DNA of 64,000 nt, taken from contig NZ_JABEME010000007.1 of NCBI RefSeq assembly GCF_013004645.1, positions 124,001 through 188,000 on the forward strand, read 5' to 3'. The translations under genes and the position numbers were made by a program. The notes beneath the pieces were generated by a model. It was not told the DNA's origin, ran no database searches, and saw nothing but the letters and a program-made list of their open reading frames with translations. How positions within the stretch are numbered: position 1 is the stretch's first letter; each line of letters starts with the position of its first letter. Source of the stretch: Stenotrophomonas africana. GTDB lineage: Bacteria; Pseudomonadota; Gammaproteobacteria; Xanthomonadales; Xanthomonadaceae. This document shows, piece by piece, positions 34,926-45,559 of this stretch.

Positions 34926-34934
34926 CGGCATGTA

Positions 34935-35828
34935 TCAGGGCTTGTCGCGCACCAGCGCGTCAGCTTCTACCACCCCACCATCCTTGCCATGCAGGTACAG
35001 GTGCATGTCCTGCTGCGGATACGGGATGTTGATGCCCGCCTTGTCATAGCCCAGCTTCAGCTGCTCCAGCAGCGTGACCTTGGTGCCGAACCAGTCGGCC
35101 GACTTCACGTAGCAGCGGATGCCCAGGTTGATTGCATGCGCACCCAGCTCGTACACCACCACGTCCGGTGCTGGCGTCTGCAGCACGCGTGGGTCGGCCT
35201 TCATCAGTGCCAGCGCGGTATCGCGTGCCAGCTGGATGTTGTCCTCGTAGCCGATGCCAATCACCAGTTCGACGCGGCGCGTCGGCTCGGCAGTCAGGTT
35301 GATGATCGGCGCGGCGGTGATCAGCGTGTTCGGAATGGTGGTGTGCTGGTTGTCGGCACCGGTCAGAACGGTCTGGAAGATGCGCACTTCGCGCACCGTG
35401 CCGGTCTGCCCGGCCACGGTGACCACATCGCCCACGCGGAACGGTCGCAGCGTCACCAGCATCACGCCCGAGGCGATGTTGGACAGCGAATCCTTCAATG
35501 CCAGGCCAACAGCGAGGCCAGCGGTGCCGAGCACGGCCAGCAGCGGGGTGATCTGCACGCCCAGCGTCCCAATGGCCAGCACCACCACGATCACCAGCGA
35601 TGCGGCATACACCACGTTGCGCAGGAAGCTGCCGAGCATCGGGTCCACACCCATGCGCGCCGTAGCGCGCGGCATCGCGTTGGACAGGCGTCGTGCCACC
35701 CACAGGCCCACAAGCAGCACCACAATCGCGGCCAGCAACGGTACGCCATAGGTTTCCAGCAGGCGTTCCCAGTCGAGTGAATGGAGCCAAGGGGTTGCGG
35801 CGGGGGCGGGCGTTGCGGCGGCGATCAT
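34935..35828 (-). CDS. small-conductance mechanosensitive channel, MscS family, 297 aa
   Basis: An inner-membrane tension-gated channel protecting against osmotic downshock. Three membrane helices are visible: LLAAIVVLLVGLWVARRL, FLRNVVYAASLVIVVVLAIG, and the pore-lining TM3 LLAVLGTAGLAVGLALKDSL with the Gly/Ala pattern of MscS. The beta domain follows (VGDVVTVAGQTGTVREVRIF, IPNTLI) and the cytosolic cage domain ends at PYPQQDMHLYLH. Length is typical of the E. coli MscS type. Confidence 0.94.
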   Translation of the reverse strand: MIAAATPAPAATPWLHSLDWERLLETYGVPLLAAIVVLLVGLWVARRLSNAMPRATARMGVDPMLGSFLRNVVYAASLVIVVVLAIGTLGVQITPLLAVLGTAGLAVGLALKDSLSNIASGVMLVTLRPFRVGDVVTVAGQTGTVREVRIFQTVLTGADNQHTTIPNTLITAAPIINLTAEPTRRVELVIGIGYEDNIQLARDTALALMKADPRVLQTPAPDVVVYELGAHAINLGIRCYVKSADWFGTKVTLLEQLKLGYDKAGINIPYPQQDMHLYLHGKDGGVVEADALVRDKP

Positions 35829-35896
35829 GCGGGAGTTCCTTTGCTGCTGCGGGACGGGCGCGAGGTGCGCGTGGCGTGTGCGGACGCCAGAAACAG

Positions 35897-35920
35897 CAAG
35901 CCCCGCAGAGGCGGGGCTTG
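35897..35920 (-). terminator. Rho-independent terminator of ppsA
   Basis: A perfect 10-bp stem, CAAGCCCCGC and GCGGGGCTTG, with loop AGAG. On the minus strand it lies 62 bases after the ppsA stop and is followed by a short T-rich stretch (TGTTTC). It separates ppsA from mscS. Confidence 0.75.
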
Positions 35921-35982
35921 CGTGCAGCAGCAGTATCAGCTGACGTCGATGAACATGACGTCAGCCTGCGGCCATCATGGCA

Positions 35983-38361
<2,379 letters not shown>

Positions 38362-38446
38362 GCGCGATGCTCCGTTTGGCCATCGCCCGAGGCGGGCTGA
38401 GTGGCCGCGTCCGTAGGAAGAAGCCGATATGATGCCGGGCAGAGCA

Positions 38447-38478
38447 CCGTCGGCACAAGCTTGTGCTGACGGCCTTTT
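38447..38478 (+). terminator. strong hairpin with T-run in the ppsR leader
   Basis: A 26-base near-perfect palindrome (CCGTCGGCACAAG and CTTGTGCTGACGG, one G-T wobble) is followed at once by CCTTTTT. In the plus direction it has the form of an intrinsic terminator placed 27 bases before the ppsR start codon, so it could attenuate ppsR. It could equally be a palindromic operator for the divergent ppsA/ppsR promoters. Confidence 0.6.
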
Positions 38479-38505
38479 TAAGCTTCGTAGGGGGTAAAAG
38501 CGCGC

Positions 38506-39327
38506 ATGTCGACCATCCGTCCGGTGTTCTACGTTTCCGATGGAACCGGTATCACCGCTGAAACCATTGGGCATAGCCTGCTGACCCAGTTCTCCGGATT
38601 CAGCTTCATTACCGACCGCATGTCGTTTGTCGACGACCCCGAAAAAGCGCGTGAAGCCTGCGCCCGGATCCAGGCGGCGGGGGAGCGGTACCAGGTCCGG
38701 CCGATCGTGGTGAACTCCTGCGTGGACCAGAGCCTGAGCCTGATCCTGGCCGACAGCGGGGCGCTGATGCTGGACGTGTTCGCACCGTTCATCGAGCCGC
38801 TGGAGCGTGAACTGGCCAGCCCGCGCCTTGCCCGGGTTGGCCAGGCCCACGGCATGGTGGACTTCGACACCTACCACCGCCGCATCAATGCGATGAACTT
38901 CGCCCTGACCCATGACGACGGCATCGCGGTGAACTACGACGATGCCGACGTGATCCTGGTGGCGGTTTCGCGCGCCGGCAAAACGCCGACCTGCATCTAC
39001 CTGGCCCTGCATTACGGGGTGCGCGCGGCCAACTACCCGCTGACCGACGAGGATCTGGAAAGCGACCGCCTGCCGCCGCGCCTGCGTGCCTACCGGCGCA
39101 AGCTGTTCGGCCTGACCATCGACCCGGACCGCCTGCAGCAGATCCGCCAGGAGCGCCGCCCGAACTCGCGCTACGCCAACCTGGACACCTGCAAGCGTGA
39201 GGTGGCCGCGGCCGAGGTGATGTTCCAGATGGAGCGGATTCCGACCCTGAGCACCACCCACACCTCGATCGAGGAGATTTCCAGCAAGGTGCTGGCCACG
39301 CTGGGGCTGCAGCGCGAGCTGTATTGA
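38506..39327 (+). CDS. ppsR: PEP synthase regulatory protein (DUF299 kinase/pyrophosphorylase), 273 aa
   Basis: A bifunctional enzyme that inactivates PpsA by ADP-dependent phosphorylation of a threonine and reactivates it by phosphate-dependent removal. The family opening [20 protein letters not shown] and the P-loop [17 protein letters not shown] near residues 150-166 are intact. The end [20 protein letters not shown] is also typical. Being next to and divergent from ppsA is the normal arrangement in proteobacteria. Confidence 0.95.
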   Translation: MSTIRPVFYVSDGTGITAETIGHSLLTQFSGFSFITDRMSFVDDPEKAREACARIQAAGERYQVRPIVVNSCVDQSLSLILADSGALMLDVFAPFIEPLERELASPRLARVGQAHGMVDFDTYHRRINAMNFALTHDDGIAVNYDDADVILVAVSRAGKTPTCIYLALHYGVRAANYPLTDEDLESDRLPPRLRAYRRKLFGLTIDPDRLQQIRQERRPNSRYANLDTCKREVAAAEVMFQMERIPTLSTTHTSIEEISSKVLATLGLQRELY

Positions 39328-39355
39328 TCCTTTCCGGCGCGCCGCACTTCGTGCT

Positions 39356-39429
39356 GTAGAGCCGAGCCCACGCTCGGCTGGGCCGCCGGGTTCTTCCCGA
39401 ACAGCAGCCGAGCATGGGCTCGGCTCTAC
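39356..39429. repeat. inverted pair of SMAG/REP units
   Basis: GTAGAGCCGAGCCCACGCTC with its GGC end starts at 39356, and its inverted mate ends in GGCTCTAC at 39429; the two halves can fold into one long hairpin (74 bases). It lies just after ppsR, before the DUF1249 gene. This is the dimeric form of the GTAG repeat known from S. maltophilia. Confidence 0.75.
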
Positions 39430-39505
39430 AGGGGGGTCGTCGTCGTCGGGTTGGCTGTGGCTCGAGGCGCCCCCACGTTGAAGCACCAACGTGTAGGATC
39501 GACCC

Positions 39506-40015
39506 ATGGCCCGAGCCTTGCCCCGCACCGAACGCATTCCCCGCCTGAGCCGGTTGAGCTGGCTCATGGGCCTGTACGCGGAAAACTACCGCCACCTGGT
39601 GCGCCTGTTCGAACCGGCCGGACTGGTGGCGGGCAGCTACATCTCCTCCATCGGCGACGGCCTGGATGTTCGCCTGGACGTGATCGAGTGCCATCGCTAC
39701 ACGGTGGAACTGCGCCTGACCTACGACCTGGCCGACCCGGTCACCGGCGAGCCGGATCCGTCAGCCTATGTGCGCCTGTACCGTGACGCGCGCCAGGCCG
39801 AGACCACCCACTGCTACGTGGGCCGTCGCTGGCAGGACACCATGGGCCTGTACCCGCCGCCGGCGGAGCTGATCAGCCACCGCATGCGGATGAATACCTT
39901 CCTCGGCAAGTGGCTGGAATATCTGGCCGAGCGCGGCCACGGTGTGGCCACCCTGCGCCGCGATCCCGATGGCGCCGGTGCGGCTGCCGAGCGCCGCCTG
40001 TCGCTGGTGCGCTGA
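39506..40015 (+). CDS. DUF1249 family protein, 169 aa
   Basis: A conserved cytosolic protein of the DUF1249 (YqiB-like) family. Recognisable segments are [20 protein letters not shown] near residues 17-36, [26 protein letters not shown] and [20 protein letters not shown]. No enzymatic motif can be pointed out. It lies 42 bases upstream of the Nudix gene on the same strand; in gammaproteobacteria this family is often beside nudF/cpdA, which agrees with the Nudix neighbour. Function unknown. Confidence 0.85.
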   Translation: MARALPRTERIPRLSRLSWLMGLYAENYRHLVRLFEPAGLVAGSYISSIGDGLDVRLDVIECHRYTVELRLTYDLADPVTGEPDPSAYVRLYRDARQAETTHCYVGRRWQDTMGLYPPPAELISHRMRMNTFLGKWLEYLAERGHGVATLRRDPDGAGAAAERRLSLVR

Positions 40016-40057
40016 TCGGCCATAATCCCCGGCTGACCTGCCGCTGGATGCTGCCCC

Positions 40058-40546
40058 ATGCCCTATACCCCGATCGTCGCCACCCTGGGCTACGTGCTGT
40101 CGCCCGATCGTCGCCAGGTGCTGATGATCCACCGCAACACCCGGCCGGGTGACCACCACCTGGGCAAGTACAACGGGCTGGGCGGCAAGATCGAACCGAC
40201 CGAAGACGTCGCGGCAGGCATGCGCCGCGAAATCGCCGAGGAAGCCGGCATCGACTGCACCGGCATGCGCCTGCGCGGCACCATCAGCTGGCCGGGTTTC
40301 GGCAAGCACGGCGAAGACTGGCTGGGCTTCGTGTTCGTCATCGATGGATTCGAGGGCACTCCACATGGTGGCAACCACGAAGGCACGCTGGAGTGGGTGG
40401 ACCTGGACAAGCTGGACACGCTGCCGATGTGGGAGGGCGACCGCAACTTCCTGCCGCTGGTGTTCGACGCCGATCCGCGCCCGTTCCACGGCGTGATGCC
40501 GTACAAGGATGGCCGCATGGTGAGCTGGTCCTACAGCCGGCTGTGA
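40058..40546 (+). CDS. Nudix hydrolase, MutT/MTH1-like, 162 aa
   Basis: A nucleotide-diphosphate hydrolase. The Nudix box is complete: GLGGKIEPTEDVAAGMRREI plus AEEAG (residues about 44-68), with all metal-binding glutamates. The surrounding sequence (RRQVLMIHRNTRPGDHHLGK, GFGKHGEDWLGFVFVID, RNFLPLVFDADPRPFHGVMP) resembles the 8-oxo-dGTP/2-OH-dATP hydrolases of the MTH1 type, so sanitising oxidised nucleotides is the likely job. Substrate not certain. Confidence 0.9.
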   Translation: MPYTPIVATLGYVLSPDRRQVLMIHRNTRPGDHHLGKYNGLGGKIEPTEDVAAGMRREIAEEAGIDCTGMRLRGTISWPGFGKHGEDWLGFVFVIDGFEGTPHGGNHEGTLEWVDLDKLDTLPMWEGDRNFLPLVFDADPRPFHGVMPYKDGRMVSWSYSRL

Positions 40547-40580
40547 CTCCGGGGATCTGGTGGGTGCCTACCATTCGGGT

Positions 40581-40602
40581 GGGTGCCAACCTTGGTTGGC
40601 AC
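40581..40602. repeat. REP-like palindrome
   Basis: GGGTGCCAACC and GGTTGGCAC form a short hairpin after the Nudix gene. It resembles the SMAG units nearby but lacks the GTAG head, so it is either a variant or a plain transcript-end hairpin. Confidence 0.45.
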
Positions 40603-40620
40603 GCCCTTCTGATCGATTAA

Positions 40621-40663
40621 TACCCGGGCAATATTGACGGGATAAAATTACCCGGGTAATATT
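40621..40663. promoter_or_regulatory. duplicated TACCCGGGYAATATT operator upstream of the DUF2239 gene
   Basis: Two direct copies of a 15-base motif, TACCCGGGCAATATT at 40621-40635 and TACCCGGGTAATATT at 40649-40663, are spaced 28 bases apart. The second contains the perfect palindrome TTACCCGGGTAA (40648-40659). The region is markedly AT-richer than its surroundings and lies 27 bases before the gene start. It has the form of an autoregulatory operator. Confidence 0.65.
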
Positions 40664-40689
40664 TGCGCATCGCCTCTGATGTCAGTGCC

Positions 40690-41319
40690 ATGCCTGCGTC
40701 CCGACTCCCTCCCTTCAGCTGCTTCGACGGCCACCGCCTGGTCGCTTCCGGTACCCGGGAAGTGGCTGCGCTGGCGTTGAAGCAGCTGCGCGCCGACAAC
40801 GCTGCCGGTCCGCTGCTCGTGTTCGACAACGCTACCGGCCGCACCCGTGATTTCGATACGCGCGGTTGCGACGCAGAACTGCTGGCGCGGGTGGCGGAGG
40901 CGTTTCCATCGGCCGTGGAAGCGGACGCCGGAATCGCTCTCGAAGACGCACCTGTTGCCCCGCGCGGCCGCGGCCGCCCCAAGCTGGGCGTGGTCGCCCG
41001 CGAAGTGACGTTGCTGCCGCGCCACTGGGCATGGCTGGCAGAACAGCCGGGTGGAGCCTCCGTGGTTCTGCGCAGGCTGGTGGAGTCGGCCAGCCGTGCC
41101 GGTGCGGACAAGGACCGGCAGCGCCGCCACAGCGAGCGTGCCTATCACTTCCTGCAGACCATCGCCGGTGACCTTCCGGGTTTCGAGGAAGCGATCCGTG
41201 TCCTGTTCGCGCACGACCGGGCGGGCCTGGAAATGGCGCTGCGCAGCTGGCCCGAGGATGTGCGCGATCACGCCCTGCGCCTGGCTTTCGATGATTCTTC
41301 GGGCCACGCCGACAGCTGA
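40690..41319 (+). CDS. DUF2239 family protein, likely ribbon-helix-helix DNA binder, 209 aa
   Basis: A conserved protein of the DUF2239 family. The first half opens with CFDGHRLVASGTREVAALAL and LLVFDNATGRTRDFDTRG. A basic AT-hook-like segment (RGRGRPK, about residue 100) is followed by VVAREVTLLPRHWAWLAEQP and GGASVVLRRLVESA. This has the short strand, two-helix pattern of a ribbon-helix-helix domain. The C-terminal helices (HFLQTIAGDLPGFEEAIRVL) are unassigned. DNA binding is my inference. It lies upstream of a MATE exporter on the same strand and downstream of a duplicated palindromic operator, so it may regulate both. Confidence 0.82.
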   Translation: MPASRLPPFSCFDGHRLVASGTREVAALALKQLRADNAAGPLLVFDNATGRTRDFDTRGCDAELLARVAEAFPSAVEADAGIALEDAPVAPRGRGRPKLGVVAREVTLLPRHWAWLAEQPGGASVVLRRLVESASRAGADKDRQRRHSERAYHFLQTIAGDLPGFEEAIRVLFAHDRAGLEMALRSWPEDVRDHALRLAFDDSSGHADS

Positions 41320-41436
41320 GCCATCGAGCCGTCGTTGAGCGGCGGCGCCACCTGATCGCGGGCTACCGCCCGCTCCCCTGTGCTTGCTTTGCTGGCGGAA
41401 ACGCCGGTCAGGGCGGCGCCTTGCCCAGAGAACCCC

Positions 41437-42798
41437 ATGGACACCCCCGCACATCCCATCCCCCCGGTCGCGCCGGCCCTCTGGCGCACCTATCTGACCC
41501 TGCTGCTGCCGATGCTGCTGACCAACGCATTGCAGTTGGCCGCAGGCACGCTGGACAACATCTACCTCGGCCATCTGCTGGGTACGCAGGCGGTGGCCGC
41601 CGCCGCGGCGTTCTTCCCTGTCTTCTTCCTGCTGCTGGCCCTGGTATTGGGCTTGGCGACCGGCGCGATGGTGCTGATCGGCCAGGCCTGGGGCGCGGGC
41701 CGGCCGCAACAGGCTCGCGCGGTGGCCGGCAGTGCGGTGGCACTGATTCTGCTGTTGTCAGTGCTGGTGATGGCGGTGGGCGGCGGTTTCGCGCCACAGC
41801 TGCTGGCGGCACTGGGCACGCCAGCGCCGATCCTCGGCGAATCCATCGTCTATGCCCGTGTTCTGCTGCTCGCTGCACCGGCGTTCTTCCTGCTGTGGCT
41901 GGCCACTACGGTGAGCCGTGCGGTGGGCGACCCGAAGACACCGCTGCATGCGCTGCTGCTGGCCACGGTGGTTGGCCTGCTGTGCACGCCGCTGCTGATC
42001 CTGGGCTGGGCCGGCCTGCCACGGCTGGGCGCGGCCAGTGCGGCAGTCTCGGCGGCGCTCGCCTCGCTGCTGGCCCTGGCCTGGCTGATGTGGCAGTGGC
42101 AGCGGATGGGGCACCCGCTGGCACCGGGGCATGAGTTGCTGCAAGCCATCCGCTTCGATGGAGCGCTGATCCGTTCGATGCTGCGCATCGGCGTACCGTC
42201 TTCGCTGCAGATGCTCAGTCTGGCCGTGGCCGAGATCGTGCTGCTGGGCTGGATCAATCGCCACGGTTATACCGCCACGGCCGCCTACGGCGCGGTCAAT
42301 CAGTTGATGAGCTGGGTGCAGCTGCCGGCGATGTCGCTGGGTATCACCGCCACCATCCTCGCGGCGCATGCGATGGGTGCCGGGCGTACGGAGCGGTTGC
42401 CCGCCATCGCCCGCACCGGGGTGATGCTGGGTCTGGCGATGCTGACAGTCGTGGTGCTGCTGGTGATGGCGCTGGCGCCATGGCTGACTGGCTTGATCCT
42501 GGCGGCTGCAGAGGCGCGCGAACTGGCCACGCAGCAGTTGCGTACGGTGGTGTGGGGCGTGCTGGCGATGGGAGGCAGTGCGGTGCTGGTCGGAGTGATG
42601 CGCGGCAGCGGCACGGTGCTGTTGCCAGCGTTGCTGGGCATGGCTGCCGTGTTGCTGCTGGAGCTGCCGCTGGCGATGTGGCTGCAGGCGCGGCAGGGTC
42701 TGCCGGGGCTGTGGTGGGCGTGGCCGTTGGGACTGGTGGCCATGCTGGTGATGCAGGTGCTCTGTTTTGCTCGCTGGCGGCGGGTGCAGGCTGGGTAG
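41437..42798 (+). CDS. MATE family multidrug efflux transporter, 453 aa
   Basis: A twelve-helix cation-coupled exporter. The N-lobe opens LPMLLTNALQLAAGTLDNIY with the invariant LGTQAVAAAAAFFP segment, followed by GLATGAMVLIGQAWGAGRPQ and AVGDPKTPLHALLLATVVGL. The C-lobe repeats the pattern (GVPSSLQMLSLAVAEIVLLG, AYGAVNQLMSWVQLPAMSLG, AHAMGAGRTERLPAIARTG). Likely exports cationic drugs or dyes. The gene end overlaps the start of a GTAG repeat: its TAG stop is part of that tetranucleotide. Confidence 0.94.
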   Translation: MDTPAHPIPPVAPALWRTYLTLLLPMLLTNALQLAAGTLDNIYLGHLLGTQAVAAAAAFFPVFFLLLALVLGLATGAMVLIGQAWGAGRPQQARAVAGSAVALILLLSVLVMAVGGGFAPQLLAALGTPAPILGESIVYARVLLLAAPAFFLLWLATTVSRAVGDPKTPLHALLLATVVGLLCTPLLILGWAGLPRLGAASAAVSAALASLLALAWLMWQWQRMGHPLAPGHELLQAIRFDGALIRSMLRIGVPSSLQMLSLAVAEIVLLGWINRHGYTATAAYGAVNQLMSWVQLPAMSLGITATILAAHAMGAGRTERLPAIARTGVMLGLAMLTVVVLLVMALAPWLTGLILAAAEARELATQQLRTVVWGVLAMGGSAVLVGVMRGSGTVLLPALLGMAAVLLLELPLAMWLQARQGLPGLWWAWPLGLVAMLVMQVLCFARWRRVQAG

Positions 42799-42858
42799 TG
42801 CCAGCCGCTGGCCGGCAATCCGGAATGGCCGGGGCAGCCGGCCAGCGGCCGGCTCTAC
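42795..42858. repeat. inverted pair of SMAG/REP units
   Basis: GTAGTGCCAGCC...GGCCGGC starts at 42795, overlapping the MATE stop codon, and an inverted mate (GCCGGCC...GGCCGGCTCTAC) ends at 42858. It fills the entire gap between the MATE gene and the convergent methyltransferase gene, so it probably ends both transcripts. Confidence 0.75.
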
Positions 42859-42862
42859 CACT

Positions 42863-43564
42863 TCAGCGCCGATGTGCCAGCAGCAGGTGGAAGTGCTTTT
42901 CGCGGGTCTGGCCGTCATTGCCGGCCGTGGATTCCCGGTGGCTCCTCCAGGCCGACACGCGGAAGCCGGACACACGCAGGGCAAGCTCCACCGCGTCCAG
43001 CTCATGTAGCTGGAAGTCGGCGGCAAATGGCAGGCTGCGCATGAAGCTGGCATCACCAAAGGCCAGGCACAGGCGGCCACCCCGGCGCAGTACCCGCGCC
43101 AGCTCGTCCAGCACCGGGGCCAGGTTCGGCCAGAAGTACAGGGTGTTGACCGCCAGCGCGGCATCCATCGCGGCATCGGCGACCGGCAGCGCATGGGCGT
43201 CGCCATGTCGCATCGCCGCACGCTCGGTCAACCCGGCGCTGGTCAGCCGCTGGTTGCCGGCCTCGACCATGGCCGTGGACAGCTCGATGCCCAGATAGTG
43301 GCTGCCGGCGGCCTGCAGCATCAGCGGCGCGAAGGCCGCATTGCCCGGGCCGACCTCCAGGATCCGTTCGCCAGCGCCAACGGCCAGCAGCCCGATCGAG
43401 GCCAGGTTGAGTGCGCCGTTGCTGCGGTTCATCGAGTCGGCGACCGCCAGCGCCGCCTCGCCATGGGGCTGCCGCAGCTGTGCGGCCAGGGTGGGAGCAT
43501 CCAGCATCATCATCGTCCGTTGCAGAGTTTCGGACGTGGCGGCGGCGGGTCCGCCGGTGACCAT
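42863..43564 (-). CDS. class I SAM-dependent methyltransferase, 233 aa
   Basis: A Rossmann-fold methyltransferase of the Methyltransf_11/25 kind. SAM-binding motif I is GERILEVGPGNAAFAPLML near residues 67-85. The acidic loop YLGIELSTAMVEAG, motif II DGDAHALPVADAAMDAAL-like AAMRHGDAHALPVADAAMDA, and motif III VLRRGGRLCLAFGDASF follow. The ATG at 43564 was chosen; upstream in-frame residues look noncoding. Substrate unknown; the Met-rich N-terminal helix may contact it. Confidence 0.85.
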   Translation of the reverse strand: MVTGGPAAATSETLQRTMMMLDAPTLAAQLRQPHGEAALAVADSMNRSNGALNLASIGLLAVGAGERILEVGPGNAAFAPLMLQAAGSHYLGIELSTAMVEAGNQRLTSAGLTERAAMRHGDAHALPVADAAMDAALAVNTLYFWPNLAPVLDELARVLRRGGRLCLAFGDASFMRSLPFAADFQLHELDAVELALRVSGFRVSAWRSHRESTAGNDGQTREKHFHLLLAHRR

Positions 43565-43650
43565 AGCGCCGACCTTGTGGCTTGGGAAGTAGGGAAACCC
43601 CGCTCCAGGGTGATGAGGAAATGTCCACCGTCGCAGTCGGTGAGATCTGG

Positions 43651-43696
43651 TTGTCCACAGGGGGTGTGGATTACGCGTGGGCAACTTTGTGGATAA
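43651..43696. promoter_or_regulatory. cluster of three DnaA-box-like sites
   Basis: Within 46 bases lie TTGTCCACA (43651-43659), TGTGGATTA (43665-43673, reverse of TAATCCACA) and TGTGGATAA (43688-43696, the exact reverse of the consensus TTATCCACA). They sit in the 293-base gap between the methyltransferase and pssA, which holds no gene. Whether DnaA binds here is unknown; the location points to regulation of pssA or to a titration site. Confidence 0.5.
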
Positions 43697-43857
43697 GCCG
43701 CGACAGGCGCCACCCCCCTAGGCTGTCAAGATGGGTGGCGAAAAATTCACCGCCGGTGAGGGTGGGTGAGGGAGCGGTGAAGAATCAGTCCCGTCGGCGC
43801 TGTCGCCGGCGGTGGCGCTCGCGGTAACCTGTGGGCCTTGATGCCCCGTGAGACTCC

Positions 43858-44472
43858 ATGAAACGTCACTTCTCGATGCTGCGCGAATTCCAGCTGGCCG
43901 ACTGGTTCACCCTGGCCAATGCGTTCTGCGGCACCGGTGCGGTGTTTGCCGCGATGCGCTTCCTGCAGGATGGCGAGCGTGGCTACCTGCTGTTCGGCAT
44001 GGCACTGATCCCGCTGGCCTTCATCTTCGACGCCCTCGACGGGCGCATCGCGCGCTGGCGCAAGTCCAGTTCCACCCTGGGCCGCGAGCTGGATTCGCTG
44101 TCAGACGTGATCTCCTTCGGCGTGGCCCCGGCGGCGCTGGCGTATGCCTGCGGCATGCAGGGCGGCTGGGACTGGCTGGTGCTGAGCTACTTCGTCTGCT
44201 GCGGCGTCAGCCGCCTGGCGCGCTACAACGTCACCGCCGAGGCACTGGCCGGCGACGAGGGCAAGGTCACGTATTTCGAAGGCACCCCGATCCCGACCAG
44301 CCTGGTGCTGGTGATCGTGCTGGCGATCGCTGCCGGCACCGGCGCCATCGGTCGGGACATCTGGTTCGGCCAGTGGCAGATCGGTCCGTGGCAGCTGCAT
44401 CCGATGGTGCTGCTGTTCGCCCTGTCCGGGTCGCTGATGATCAGCAAGACCCTGCGTATCCCCAAGCCATGA
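43858..44472 (+). CDS. pssA: CDP-diacylglycerol-serine O-phosphatidyltransferase, 204 aa
   Basis: Makes phosphatidylserine, the precursor of phosphatidylethanolamine, in the inner membrane. The CDP-alcohol phosphotransferase signature D-x2-D-G-x2-A-R-x8-G-x3-D-x3-D reads FDALDGRIARWRKSSSTLGR followed by ELDSLSD (residues about 58-84). Six hydrophobic helices surround it. The N-terminus MKRHFSMLREFQLADWFTLA and the size match the integral-membrane PssA type. It lies 22 bases upstream of phaE and could be co-transcribed with the PHA synthase genes. Confidence 0.94.
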   Translation: MKRHFSMLREFQLADWFTLANAFCGTGAVFAAMRFLQDGERGYLLFGMALIPLAFIFDALDGRIARWRKSSSTLGRELDSLSDVISFGVAPAALAYACGMQGGWDWLVLSYFVCCGVSRLARYNVTAEALAGDEGKVTYFEGTPIPTSLVLVIVLAIAAGTGAIGRDIWFGQWQIGPWQLHPMVLLFALSGSLMISKTLRIPKP

Positions 44473-44494
44473 GCCAGCGCTGCGGAGGCCTGCG

Positions 44495-45559
44495 ATGACC
44501 AGCTCGGCCCATGATGCCGGCAGCAGCGATTTCGAGACGCTGGCCCGGCAGTATTTCGGCGCCTGGGGCGATGCCCTGCGCCATGCGACCACGCCCGGTG
44601 CGCCGGCTGGCGACGACCCCGGCAGCTGGAAGCGGCTGTTCGATTGGTGGGGTCAACTGCTGCCCGAACAGGGGCAGGGCGCGCCGGAAGATGCGGTGCG
44701 CCGTTTCCGCGAACAGGCGGGCAGCTGGTACGGCACCATGCAGGAGGTCGCTGCGCGCTTCGCCGGCCGCGACGCCAGCAGCGCTGATGTGGCCCAGGCC
44801 TGGCGCGAGGCGGTGCAGGGGCAGGGCGACGGCATGCTGCAGTGGATGCTGCAAGGCGCTCGTGGCAGCACCCAGGCCGGCGCCGCCGTGCCCGAGTTCG
44901 CTGCATGGCTGCAGCAGTTCCAGCTGCAGGCTGGCCCGTGGCTGCAGAGCCCGGCGTTCGGCCCCGGCCGCGAGCACCAGGCGCGCTGGCAGGCACTGCT
45001 GCGGGCGCAGGAGGAGTACCAGCAGCATTCGCGCGCCTACGTCGATCAGATCAAGCAGGCGCTGGACGAGGCCTTCGCGCTGTTCGAGCAGCGTCTGGCC
45101 GAGCACGAACAGCCCGGCAGCCAGTTGACCAGCGCTCGCGCGATGTTCGACCTGTGGATCGAAGTGGCCGAGGAGGCCTACGCCAAGGTCGCCATGTCCG
45201 AACCGTTCCAGCAGGTGTATGCCGCGCTGGGCAACGCACAGATGCGCTTGCGCGCCGGCTTGCAGCGCGAGGTGGAACAGATGAGTGAACGTATCGGCTT
45301 GCCGACCCGCAGCGAGATGGACGCCGCGCACCGCCGCATCGCCGAGTTGGAGCGCAGCCTGCGTCGCCTGCAGGCACAGGTGGTGGCCATGGCCGGTACG
45401 GGCAACGTCGATCCGGTGGCACAGCCGGCGCCGGCGAAGGTGAAGCCGGTCGCGCGCAAGGCCGCGAAGAAGGCCGCTCCGGTAAAGAAGGCGGCTGCGA
45501 AAAAGGCGCCTGCGAAGAAGGCTGCACCTCGCACTTCCACTCGGACGCCTGACCGATGA
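44495..45559 (+). CDS. phaE: class III PHA synthase subunit PhaE, with Lys/Ala-rich tail, 354 aa
   Basis: The non-catalytic partner of PhaC in polyhydroxyalkanoate granule synthesis. Typical PhaE features are the N-terminal SDFETLARQYFGAWGDALRH and the internal helices around AAVPEFAAWLQQFQLQAGPW. The conserved C-terminal block is LTSARAMFDLWIEVAEEAYA through GLPTRSEMDAAHRRIAELER. The last 35 residues (KAAKKAAPVKKAAAKKAPAK and following) are a histone H1-like lysine/alanine tail not needed in most PhaE proteins; it may bind DNA or the granule surface. The stop overlaps phaC (ATGA). Confidence 0.92.
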   Translation: MTSSAHDAGSSDFETLARQYFGAWGDALRHATTPGAPAGDDPGSWKRLFDWWGQLLPEQGQGAPEDAVRRFREQAGSWYGTMQEVAARFAGRDASSADVAQAWREAVQGQGDGMLQWMLQGARGSTQAGAAVPEFAAWLQQFQLQAGPWLQSPAFGPGREHQARWQALLRAQEEYQQHSRAYVDQIKQALDEAFALFEQRLAEHEQPGSQLTSARAMFDLWIEVAEEAYAKVAMSEPFQQVYAALGNAQMRLRAGLQREVEQMSERIGLPTRSEMDAAHRRIAELERSLRRLQAQVVAMAGTGNVDPVAQPAPAKVKPVARKAAKKAAPVKKAAAKKAPAKKAAPRTSTRTPDR

